Source of the DNA: Heliopora coerulea
Lineage: Eukaryota > Cnidaria > Anthozoa > Scleralcyonacea > Helioporidae
Length of the DNA: 64,000 bases
Assembly: GCA_030142905.1 (NCBI GenBank)
Contig: JASJOG010000140.1
Span: 806,001-870,000 of the forward strand
Direction: 5' to 3'
A model generated the notes under the pieces. That model made no database searches. It was given only the letters and a program-made list of their open reading frames with translations, and had not been told where the DNA came from. A program made the translations under genes and the position numbers. Shown in pieces: positions 26,758 to 36,126 of the stretch (its first letter is position 1; each line of letters starts with the position of its first letter).

Positions 26758-26758
26758 A

Positions 26759-28290
26759 CTAACAATGTTCAGAAAGAATATTGAATTGGTTTGAAAAATT
26801 GCTGCTTGTGTTTATATCAATGTGATTTAACTCTGCATCCTTCTGGCAACAAATGCCAGATAATTTTTTCCATTCTAGTGGACCTGTTTTGGGTTTGCTC
26901 ACCCAAAAAAACTGGTTTGAATGACTCTGAAATTCAGACCTGATAGTTTTCAGGTAGTCACAAAATACTTTGCCAAGTTTACTATCACCATGGTAATTCA
27001 AGTGCAAATTTGAACCATTTAATTGATCTCTACTGATGTCACTGTTATCAATGAATGAAGCATTGTGTTTTTTGCTCAGATCATGAAGTAAATTGTTATA
27101 ATCTACAATCTTAGAGTGAGGCACTTTATTGTCATACCTGTTGACAACACTGGATACAGCAACATGTGTTGATCTTGCTTTAACAGCTACAATGAAGTCT
27201 TCCATTTCCTTGGCCACTTCATCCGATTTACCAGACACTAGATCATTGGTGCCCACATGAAGAATAGTGCCATGAAGTTGTTTATTGTCGTTATTTTCGA
27301 TTATTTGTTGAAATGCCTCTTTTACTCTAGAAATTTTTGCTCCACGCAGCGTTTGGCAAGCAACTTTGGTTTGGGCAGCGTGGGAGAGTTTTGCTGTGTT
27401 GATATTTTTCATCATTGAATCACCTATTACAAGAATATTCGTTTTACTCGATTTGTTGAATTTCCGATGCTTGCTTGTTTGTTTTGGTTGTTTATTTGGT
27501 TGTACTTGCTGGGGTGATGGAAAGGAGGTGTAGCTGTGAACGTCAGTTGGCTGATGAACAGTTGATTCTTCTGTTTCTTGACTTTCTTCAGGTTGCAGTG
27601 CCACATCGTCTAATAATATAAATCGATTTGAAGTTGAGATGGCCTTTTCAACCACAACTTCTGGTTGGTGATTCATGACATGATTTCTTTCATGCACAAC
27701 AGCCCACTCACTCTGCTTCACATCAAGAATCACTTTGATATTTGAAGTGTCCTGTGCAATTTGTACCACTTCAGCTTTTAGTGGCTCTAGCTCGTCGGCC
27801 ATCTTGTTAACTTTCTTCATTATTGTCAGGACGTCTTCGACTTCGATCTTTCGGTTTTTTTCCATCGCTATGTGAGATGCTTCCTTGCTGATTTTCGATT
27901 AGTTTATTAATCAGATTGTTAATGTTCGATATTTCCTGCTTCATGTTCTTTATTTCTGACTCGTTCTGTAAACATTTCCAACAAGTTTCTCCTCGAAGCC
28001 GTCCCTCTTCTTTTCGCACGTATTTGGTGCCATTATCTGACTTCGCATCTTCGGATGAACACGCGACCACAGTGTATATATCCAAAATGCGGTCGAAGTG
28101 GCAGTTCGCGTCTTTCATAATTGTTATTTTCTTTCTGTTTGGTCCATGCCATTTGAGTTTCATATCTTCGTTGACGAATAGTTTAGTTTCGCCTCCCGGA
28201 GACGACCACTTCCCGGCGACAGCGTCAGCTCTTTATCAATAAACTGTTTTAGCTCCTCAAGGTTGCCATGCCAAGTCAGTTCACCATCAA
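26759..28290 (-). pseudogene. LINE ORF1 with SGNH-hydrolase (esterase) domain
   Basis: The N-terminal part (28290-27807) has a WHGNLEELKQFI block, a short Cys pair (CWKC) and a coiled-coil stretch. The C-terminal part (27865-26759) carries an SGNH/GDSL hydrolase fold: GDSMMKN (block I, nucleophile Ser), HVGTNDL (block III) and NLHLNYHG (block V His, with the usual Asp replaced by Asn). Esterase-type ORF1 proteins are known from CR1-clade LINEs. Frame changes occur near 28216 and in the A run near 27860, so the product is split. It may bind RNA or lipids in the active element (established for the family only in part). Confidence 0.75.
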
Positions 28291-28304
28291 CACTTCGTAA
28301 GAAT

Positions 28305-28475
28305 CGATTTGGGGTTTGGGGTTTTTGATTTGAGGTTTTGGGTTTGGGGATTGGGGATTGGGGGTTTTGTTCTTGGGGGTTGGGGGTTGGAGGTTTGGGG
28401 TTTGGGGTTTGGGGTTTGGGGTTTGGGGTTTGGGGTTTTGGTTTTGGGGTTTTGGTTTTGGGGTTTTGTGTTTGG
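28305..28475 (+). repeat. TTTGGGG array
   Basis: About 170 bp of GGGGTTT/GGGTTTT repeats on the plus strand, near-perfect in 28395-28450. It lies exactly between outer BEL protease sequence (ending CELDVQTQN on the minus strand) and the LINE 5' end. On the minus strand it reads as Lys-Pro-Gln-Thr-Pro-Asn repeats and keeps the frame open. Confidence 0.9.
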
Positions 28476-29736
28476 ACGTCCAATTCGCAAAGAGCTTCGT
28501 AGTCGGTTTGCGAGGTCTGCGTCCACAGCGCTTTCGATACTTCAACTTCTTCTCCCGGGGACAAGATCGTCCAACCAAAACTCGTAATCTCTGCCACAGG
28601 TTCTCCAGGATGACCCAGGCGTGGTGCTCGGTTTTTCTTGATTTTCGCGTATTCACTTGCACCAAAAATTAGATGCACCGACAATTTAGACTTGGTATCC
28701 TCGTCATCCATTTTGACTTCCTTTAGGTGCGGATAATGTTGTATAAGTTGACTGTAGCACGGATTGTCTATCTCTAGTAGCTTCGGTTTGTCCACTCGCG
28801 TGACTTCTACCTTTAAACCAAAATCTTCGTTTACACTGTTGACATTTGTGGAGTAAAGTTTTACCTTCTTAGTCTGAGTTCCGAGCATCATTTCAATTGT
28901 TCGAATTTGACTTTGTTGTGGACGAGCTTTAATCAAATCGAGCAAACCTTCTGACGGGTAGGAACTACCGGCGCTTGTATCAAGAAGCGCCCGGCACTTT
29001 ACTTCCCGAACTTTCACCACCACGACCGGATATATCACCTTGGCGTCATTCCCCGGTTGAGCTGTCAATAAAGGTGTCCCGCTGTTGTGACTTGTTGCAT
29101 ATGGAAGTATGGTGTCCGTTGACCACACGCACAGGATCGACTTTTGCAATCTGCAGCTCGATGTCTCGTTCCCGTACAATTGAAACAAAGGCGCTTTGAG
29201 GTAAGAATTTTCTTTCGCGCGTCGATAGTGGCGTGTTTATCGCAAATTAATCGATCGGTGGTCAGGGCTATCACAGTACATACACGTACGGCCGGTTTGT
29301 TGCAGGCGGTAGCTCTTCACTCTCGTTGGGGACCATGGCGCCAACTTGACTGATCTTTCGAGTTATTTTCCTCTTCAATCGTATTAATATCCTTCCATAT
29401 TTTGAGAGCTCACAAAAGCTTCGAGAAATCCTAGTCTTGCCACGCGTCATCACCACGAACTAAATCTGTCTTAATCCCTTCCAATTTATCTCGAAGAGCT
29501 CTAGCATTTCCTGAGATCTTCTTTAGCTTGCCCATCGTTTCCAAACTTTGCACGTTATATCGAAGTTTTTTGTAAAAGACGTCAATCTTCTTGGGGCACG
29601 AACTTGTAATAGTAGGGAGTCCCATAATGTTGTTTACGTAAGCATTTACGATTTCAGACACTTTTCCATACTCCGACTTCAAAATATTTTTTGCGCGTTC
29701 ATATCCCTCCGTGGTAAATGGCAGTACGTCGACGTC
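28476..29736 (-). pseudogene. Outer BEL/Pao element: gag C-part and protease
   Basis: Continuation of the gag begun at 39682, interrupted by the inner element. 29736-29431 is the DUF1759-type gag block (AYVNNIMGLP, KLRYNVQSLE). A CCHC zinc knuckle follows at about 29190-29150 (CFNCTGTRHRAADC, CX2CX4HX4C). The DUF1758 aspartic protease is in the frame of 29188-28160, with LLDTSAGSSY, where the usual DTGAG reads DTSAG. In-frame stops lie near 29431, 29410 and 29330, and a frame change lies between the knuckle and the protease. The chain ends at YEALCELDV, just where BEL reverse transcriptase would begin; the rest of pol is not in the window. Confidence 0.8.
29732..29736. repeat. Target duplication ACGTC (left)
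   Basis: The five bases before the inner element's LTR, identical to 39051-39055; 5 bp duplications are usual for BEL/Pao integrases. Confidence 0.85.
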
Positions 29737-30094
29737 TGTTCACGAATGCGACTTCGAACGGTAGTATCTCTTATATCTCGTAAGCCGTCACAGATACGCA
29801 AGTGGAGACCGGGACCACATTCATGTATATTTATTTAATAAGAATGAGTCTAATTACCTCGCAACATAAACGCAACGAATCCTCTAAACGATTAGCTTCC
29901 TCCCGCTCACCTTTGATCTTAAAGTTTACAATCTTTGACAGGAAAAGCACGAACACTACAGTATATACGTCTCGCTACACACTGTCTCGGTCGAATCTTC
30001 GTACACAACTATATTCCCCCCAGCGGTTCTATTGTCCGACACAAAAAAGGCGCGAAAATGTCTTCGTTGCTTAATCGGAGCGCGTTCGGTAACA
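29737..30094 (-). repeat. Inner BEL 3' LTR, 358 bp
   Basis: Runs TGTTCACGAATGCG to TTCGGTAACA on the plus strand; TG...CA ends in both readings. Compared by eye with 38693-39050, only six substitutions were seen and no gaps, about 98% identity. Confidence 0.9.
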
Positions 30095-30108
30095 CACTCC
30101 CCCCCCGT
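30095..30108 (-). other. Polypurine tract of inner BEL
   Basis: On the minus strand a run of eight G followed by AGTG sits immediately before the 3' LTR start TGTTACCG, the usual place for plus-strand DNA priming. Confidence 0.75.
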
Positions 30109-30120
30109 GTCCGATGGTGC

Positions 30121-31202
30121 TTAATTGTCGGACACCTCTTCTAGCAAACAGATCTTCGTAACCGGTCTGACATAGGTTCCTCGTTTTGTTTTTACTTCTG
30201 CTGATCTCGCCACGCCTCTATCACCTAGAAAGGCTTTTGTTACGCGTGGCAACGGCCAGTGCCCACGTGGAGAGTGTTCTTCGACAACAAGAACCAGGTC
30301 ACCTTCGCAGACGTTTCGCGTAAGGCGGTTCCATTTGTGTCTGTTAGTTAACTTCGGTAGATACTCGCGTAGCCAACGTTTCCAGAAGTGTTTTACCATG
30401 ACTTGCGTATGCCTCCATCTTTTGCGACTGCAAAGATCTTTATCCGTAACAACGTCGAAAGGGATTGCGGGATTCGAGCGCCCCAGCAAAAAATGGTTTG
30501 GTGTGAGGGCCTTTAGGTCATCAAGATTACCGCTTACGCTAGTTAGCGGTCGACTGTTGAGAAGGGACTCCGCTTCTGCTACAAAGGTTAAAAGAGTTTC
30601 ATCGTTCACACATTGCTTGGCGGCGATTGCCTTGAGGGCAACTTTCGACGATCTGACGAGACGTTCCCATATCCCTCCGAAATACGGCACCACAGGTGGA
30701 TTAAAGTGCCATTGCACTCCGTCTTACGATAGCTTGTCTTCAATATGCTCGTTATTCCATCGTTCAATGGCTTCTCGGATTTCTTTCTCGGCACCAACGA
30801 AATTGGTTCCGTTGTCTGACGATACATGCGCTGGTTTTCCTCGTCTCGCCATCATTCTTTGCATCGCCATAATGTACGCGTCCGTCTCTAAAGAGTGCAC
30901 AATCTCTATGTGGACTGCGCGCGTTGTCATGCACGTAAAAAGTGCTCCGTACCGTTTTTCAGTCCTCCTTCATGATCGTAACAGAATAGGGCCAAAGTAG
31001 TCCACATCAACGTGATGGAAAACAGGGCTTTGATAGCCAAAACGGGTAGGAGGCAGATTGGCCATTATCGGCTGGTGAGGTCGAGCTCTTCGAACGCGAC
31101 AGGAAGCACAGGCACGTGAGACTTTTTGCACAGTGCGAAGGCCTTGCAAGACCCAGTAACGTTCTCTGATCGTTCTCTGATCGAGATCTTCCAATATTTT
31201 TC
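30121..31202 (-). pseudogene. Inner BEL integrase with DUF5641 tail
   Basis: Inserts the cDNA into the genome in the active element. From high to low coordinate: the second half of the zinc-binding domain (CASCRVRRARP), then the DDE core with VDVDYFGP, SSDNGTNFVGA and GGIWERLVRSSK, so all three acidic residues are present. It ends in a DUF5641 tail (GDLVLVVEE, WPLPRV). One frame runs throughout, broken by TGA near 30967 and TAA near 30724. The first half of the zinc-binding domain lies beyond the LINE insertion at 31203-31758. Confidence 0.85.
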
Positions 31203-31719
31203 AAATGCTTAATTGGACCCCTATCCAGTCATTATTAAAAAATAGAGAACTTATTATGATGTTCAAAGTGCTTAAGGGTATGGCTCCAGAATACTTAACG
31301 CAAATGTTTAAGGTCTCTTCTAACCCCATGTATGACTTAAGAAGTAATCATAAAACGCTGTATTTGCAAAAGCCTAAAACAAATTTCCTAAAACGGAGCT
31401 TTGCTTACAGGGGAGCTGCTTTATGGAATGAAACCTTAGCAGGCAAAGCTCCAATGACAAAACTAAATGAAATCACTGTCAAAGCCTTTAAGAGAGTGAT
31501 CAATGATATATGCAATTGAGCCGGGACAATAATAATATCACACAATAGTTTTCTGTGGGGTAATATTAAAAGTTTGTAAACTAGTATTGTATATAGTTGT
31601 TTATATAGTTGTTTATATATTGACGGTTTGTAATTAGTATAGTATATAGTTGTTCATAACTTAACACGGCCCTTTGAAAAACAGGGAACTGAAAGGCCAC
31701 CGTGTGTAAATAAGATTAA

Positions 31720-31758
<39 letters not shown>
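31203..31758 (+). mobile_element. 5'-truncated LINE fragment with TTA-repeat tail
   Basis: Encodes only the last 104 residues of a CR1/L2-like ORF2 (MFKVLKGMAPEYL, YDLRSN, ALWNETLAG; stop at 31517-31519), then about 200 bp of 3' UTR and a (TTA)n tail at 31722-31758. It is inserted in the integrase zinc-binding region of the inner BEL. Target duplications could not be resolved. Confidence 0.8.
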
Positions 31759-31760
<2 letters not shown>

Positions 31761-34016
31761 CACATTTAGTACGTGTGCGTCACCACTGCAACGAAGACGT
31801 GGATGGAAGTACGTGACGATGAGACGCGAGACTTCGTGCTTCGGGTCAAGGATTACTGGATACTTGGTTTCTTCTGGGAGCAGGGCCTTACGGAGTCGGC
31901 CACCTACATGCAGCAGTCCTTTCTCATCCAAGTAAGGTCGTAAAGAAAGGAGTCGACTTCAGTTAGGTAACTCATTACCTTTCATCAAGGCTTGGTACTC
32001 CAACGGAAAAGATTCCGTTTGCGAGCATTTTACTGTGACAGTCTCAGATTGGACAAGTTCTTCGACAGTGAGAGCTGAAAGTGTCCTTTTTTCTTGCGGA
32101 AGTCTAGCGTTTCGGATGAATCGATAGATCCATGCCACTACCAGGCGATAACTTCTTAGGATTCGGCAACGACGCACTGGTAAAAGCTACGAGTCTCGAC
32201 CAGGGGTTTCTCTTCACTTCTTCGTCGTCTGGCTGGATAGGAAAGAAGGACCAGTGATTCAGCGACACTCCGATGTCATTTCAGAAGCTCTCAACCCGCG
32301 TGTACAGTCGTCTGCAGAGTTAAGACAGCCAGGAACAAACCGCCATTGTGATGCGTTACTTGAATCTTGAATCTCTGCCACTCTGTTTGCGACGAAGGTG
32401 TGGAATCCTCGACTCTCGTTGAGTATATACAAGAGGACGGTCTTCGAGTCACTCCAAAATATGGTGCCGGAAAAGCGGATAGTAAGTTCTCCTTTTACCG
32501 CATCAGCAAGTCGTACTGCCAGGATGGCTGCTTGGAGCTCCAGATGCGGTATACTGAGCTGTCAGAGCGGGGCCACACGTGTCTATGACATTACGAATGA
32601 CACACGGATCCTACCATTGGCGAGCACGTATCGGGCATAGCAAACCGCACCGAATCCTTTCTCCGAAGCGCCTCCGAAAACGTGAAGTTCGACGTTTGCA
32701 TTTTGGGGTGCTTCGTCACAGAAACAAAGGGAAATTTCAAATTCTTCCAGAAACGAGAGGTCTTCAAGCCAGTTCTCCCACACGACTTTGTTGCTGTCCT
32801 CCAGAGGCTCGTCCCAATCTTTCTTCTTGCGCCATAACGTTTGGATGAGGCATTTGACCGGGAGTAGAAATGGCACCAGGACACCTAACGGATTGAAGAC
32901 CGAAGACACTTGGCTTAGGACTCCTCTCTTTGTTAAGACGACTTTGCGGGAGTCCACGGAAAATCGAAAAGCGTCCGTTTCTGTATTCTACTGCAACCCA
33001 AGCGTGCGCTCGACAGGAAGATACTCCAAATCTAGGTTCAACGACGGACGGGTCCTCTCGGAGTCGGGTATCTGAGCCAGCACCGCTCGTGAAGAACTGC
33101 TCCACTTAGTCAGCAGGAATCCTCCTTGGGCTAGTAGGCTGGTTAGTTTACGCTGTAATTTAACAGCTGTCGTGTCGTCGGGAACGGATTTTAGAAGGTC
33201 ATCCATGTAAAAGTTTTTCTCCACCGTTTCGAGAGTGGTCGTCGAGAAAGATGGGTCGTCACGATTGTCATCTGCGGTCTTCCGTAGGATGTAGTTAGCC
33301 GTACAAGGTGATGAAGCTGCTCCAAAGATCATAACCTGCATCTCGTAATCGTCGGGGGATCGGTCACTTTCCAGATTACGCCACAGGAACCTCAGGGCCG
33401 GTCGGTCTTTCTCGATGATACGGCACTGGTGGAACATAACTTCGATGTCAGCTGTCAGGGCCACTCGCTGTTCACGGAAGCGCAGTAACACGCCACGAAG
33501 ATTGTTCAGTAGGTCAGGTCCGACGAGGAGTTGGTCGTTGAGCGAGGTACCGTCGTGTTTGGCTCTGGCATCCATCACTACTCTTACTTTCCCCGGTTTA
33601 TTAGGATTCAGCACTGAGTGGTGAGGTAAAAACCACTGCTTCGTTGTCCTAGAGGCTGCCTCTTGCGGTGACAGTTTCCAGGCGTAGCCCTTTTCCAGGT
33701 ACCCATTAATCGTTTCCTTATACCTCTCTGCTATCTTGAGGTCACGCTTCAGATCCTTTTCTGTAGACTGAAGGCGTTTCTCGGCCATCGCTCGGTTGTC
33801 CGGCAGTTGGACGTCAGTATCTTTCCACAGCAGACCAAACTCGTATCGGTCGCCAACGTTCTCGACGGTCTCTTCAAGAATCTGTATAGCTCTTTTGTCT
33901 TCCTTGGATCTTGACGTCTCTTCTGTGTACTTAGTGCCAAAGGTGTCGGTTCTCCACCAATCTCGCATTTGCCGATGAAGCAAGTCATCAGCAGTCGGCA
34001 CACGATGAACGTGCAT
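31759..34016 (-). pseudogene. Inner BEL pol: reverse transcriptase, A17 region, RNase H
   Basis: The reverse transcriptase (34016-32988) has WFLPHHSVLNPNKPGKVRVV, LTADIEVMFHQC, IFGAASSP and the catalytic FYMDDLL. The Pao A17 region follows (32957-32583, VSSVFNPLGVLVPFLLPVK), then an RNase H-like block (IFWSDSKTVLLYI, FVANRVAEIQD) and the start of the integrase zinc-binding domain (GLLHVGGRLRKA, GDAHVLN). The whole stretch reads in one frame interrupted only by stop codons (near 32958, 32583, 32565, 32270, 32225, 32200, 31956). Several replace a Trp expected from the family. Not translatable as one protein. Confidence 0.9.
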
Positions 34017-34045
34017 GATGTAGCGGCGTTCTTCAGTGACGAAGG

Positions 34046-34137
34046 ACTTAATGCAATCGGTTAAAGTCCATCTGGTTAAAGTCCATCCGATTAAAGTCCA
34101 TCCGAAGGACTTAATGCAACCGGTTAAAGTCCATCCT
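34046..34137. repeat. Short tandem repeat GGTTAAAGTCCATC
   Basis: Five imperfect copies of a 14-17 bp unit (TTAAAGTCCATC) plus a duplicated GAAGGACTTAATGCAA spacer lie between the protease and reverse transcriptase of the inner BEL. Each copy puts a TAA in the pol frame, so this expansion alone would block Gag-Pol synthesis. Confidence 0.8.
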
Positions 34138-36088
34138 GGTCATCCAGCACCGCTAGTGGGTGACCAGGGGGTCCTCGTCGCACTTCAAGGTGAAGAATGG
34201 CTTCCACCACATTTGCGCCAAGTAGGATAGTAACGTCCTTGGAATCGACCTCTGGAATCTTCAAGTTCGCAAGGTGCGGCCAAGTTTCGATCATCTAGCT
34301 CGTTATCTCCTGTCGGAGTAGGTTAAGACAGGGGATTGTCCAGGCTTCATCAACAGCAAGCCACTTGTTACTCTCAACTGTTGAGCTCACATCTGAGGCG
34401 ATCTTCTTGGACCGATTAGTGTCTTTCTTAAAGCTTACAGCTCCGATGTTGAACACTTCTTCTTTGCCATCCAGTCCAACTTGAGTAGCGAAGCTTTCGA
34501 GTACCAGCGTCGCTTGGCTGCCGGAATCCAGCAAGGCGTGCGTTTTGACCGTCTTCCCTTGAGATGTCCGGACCATGAGTGGCACAATCTGTAACAGTAC
34601 AGAGGGGTTACCGTGCTTCACTTTCGCTATGCCCACGAAAACTGGTGCCGCTCCATGAATCAGCGGATGGTGAGATTTTTGACAGTTTTCCACACCACAG
34701 CGCTTTTGCTGGCTACACTTTCTGGCGCGATGCTTGGTTGAGTTCAGGCAGGAGAAGCACAGGTTTTTTTCTTTAGCAGTTTGAGCTCTTCAATCCACAG
34801 TTTTTGAATTGAATGTCAAACAGCCCTCTACTTTATGGTCTCGCGAGCAAACGGGGCACTGAATCACTTCTTACGTTTTGCTCTCTCTCGTCACCCCTGT
34901 CGCAAAGCTTGAAATATCTGAAGAATCCTTACGATTTCTGCCTGGTTTGCCACCTCGTTTCCCTTTCCTCTTTTCGGATTTCGCGTTTCCGTCGGTTGTG
35001 TGGTCGTGAATCAATGACTTCGCTCGTACTCTGACTCGTAGCCAGTTGTCGAAATCCGTCAGGGTAGGTACCTTGGGCTGCATTTTAACTTTCTCGTAAC
35101 CCCATCTGACTTTAAGCGTTTCCGGCAACTTCTTCACTGCTCTTCGCACGTTATCTGTAGCTGCCAGGTCGTGCTTATAATCAAGGCTTTTAAGAGTATA
35201 TACAGCGACGTGAACGGTGTTATACAACGATCGCAGCTGACCAAAATCGTCCTCCGGAACAGTACAGTGCTCATAGATCGTCCTTAGGTATGCTACAGCA
35301 ACTATCTCCTCGTTACCAAACTGTTCCTCAAGTTCAGTAAGCGCAGCTCGGTACAGATGACCACGATTCAGCATACCTCCTACCGCGTTCTTCGCATCAC
35401 CAGTTAATGCCCGCTGCAGATGGGTCATTCGTTGAGTGTTTGTCAGCGGCTGGTCATGGACAAGACACTTGAACAGAGATATAAAGGCTGGCCACTCTAA
35501 AGGATTACCAGAAAACGGTGGTAGCTTCAAGCGAGGTAACGACCTAGTAAACGCGAGTTTTGTTCCGATGTCCTCTCCGACATCATTTGCGGGCTCGTTC
35601 GATGAGTTACAAAATTTCTGGACCCAGGAAACGTTCAGTCTTTCCTCCGTTTCATTGGCTGTTACGATTGGATTTTCATGGTCCTCAAATGCCTTCGAGT
35701 GTGAATGGTCAAATGGAGTTGATTGATTGTCATTCACATTTGTCTTCAACTGCCCCTCAATCTCGTTGAAGTCACGAAGCCTATGTGTAAGGCTTTCAGG
35801 ATCTTGTACCTCTTCTTCGCACGCCAGTTGAGCTTTTAGTCGTGATACTTCAGTTTCATACTCGCGTTTCCTAATGTCTCGATCCTCTTGGCGTTGTAGC
35901 TCTTCCTCCTGACGTCGGGTCTCGTTTTCCACCCTTTTCCTTTCCTCGACACGTCTAAGACTGTAAATTTTCTTGTAAGTCCTCAGGATCCAAGTATGAC
36001 CCATACTTATCATTCGCAGTCTCGAATTCCTTTAAGGAAGTTTCCAGCTTTGCTGCGAAGTCAGATAATCGTTGGCGACTCCCTCGGG
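34138..36088 (-). pseudogene. Inner BEL gag (DUF1759), zinc knuckles and protease
   Basis: From high to low: gag with a charged Arg/Glu coiled region (about 35960-35800), then the DUF1759 core (LPRLKLPPFSG, WPAFISLFKC, YLRTIYEHC). Then come knuckle-like motifs CPVCSRDHKVEGC and CFSCLNSTKHRARKC (about 34860-34720), and a DUF1758 protease with HALLDSGSQATL. A stop at about 35963 with a frame change separates the first 45 residues. In-frame stops follow at 34871-34873, 34790-34792 and after EITS near 34293. The gag N-terminus lies beyond LINE 36115-38384. Confidence 0.85.
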
Positions 36089-36126
36089 ATTCGAGCAGTT
36101 TATTAGCAGTAATAAACTGCTCGAAT
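36089..36126. repeat. 17 bp perfect hairpin at LINE junction
   Basis: ATTCGAGCAGTTTATTA, four-base loop GCAG, then TAATAAACTGCTCGAAT. It sits exactly at the 5' junction of the LINE inserted in the inner BEL gag. Confidence 0.85.

Larger units (their letters stand above)
23757..28300 (-). mobile_element. CR1-like LINE, nearly full length
   Basis: Non-LTR retrotransposon on the minus strand with ORF1 (SGNH-esterase type) and ORF2 (endonuclease plus reverse transcriptase). Its 3' end is at about 23757-23765 (AATAAAGTTCTTCAACTC on the minus strand) and runs straight into a C-rich CCCTAA array. The 5' end is near 28300, bounded by a CCCCAAA array and then BEL gag-pol sequence. A 3' untranslated region of about 200 bp separates ORF2 from the end. 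Only a few lesions disrupt the reading frames, so the copy is fairly young. Confidence 0.8.

Noticed and set aside
28309..28672. Gly-Phe/Trp-rich frames on the plus strand
   Set aside because: Translation of the TTTGGGG array opposite the BEL protease; not a gene.
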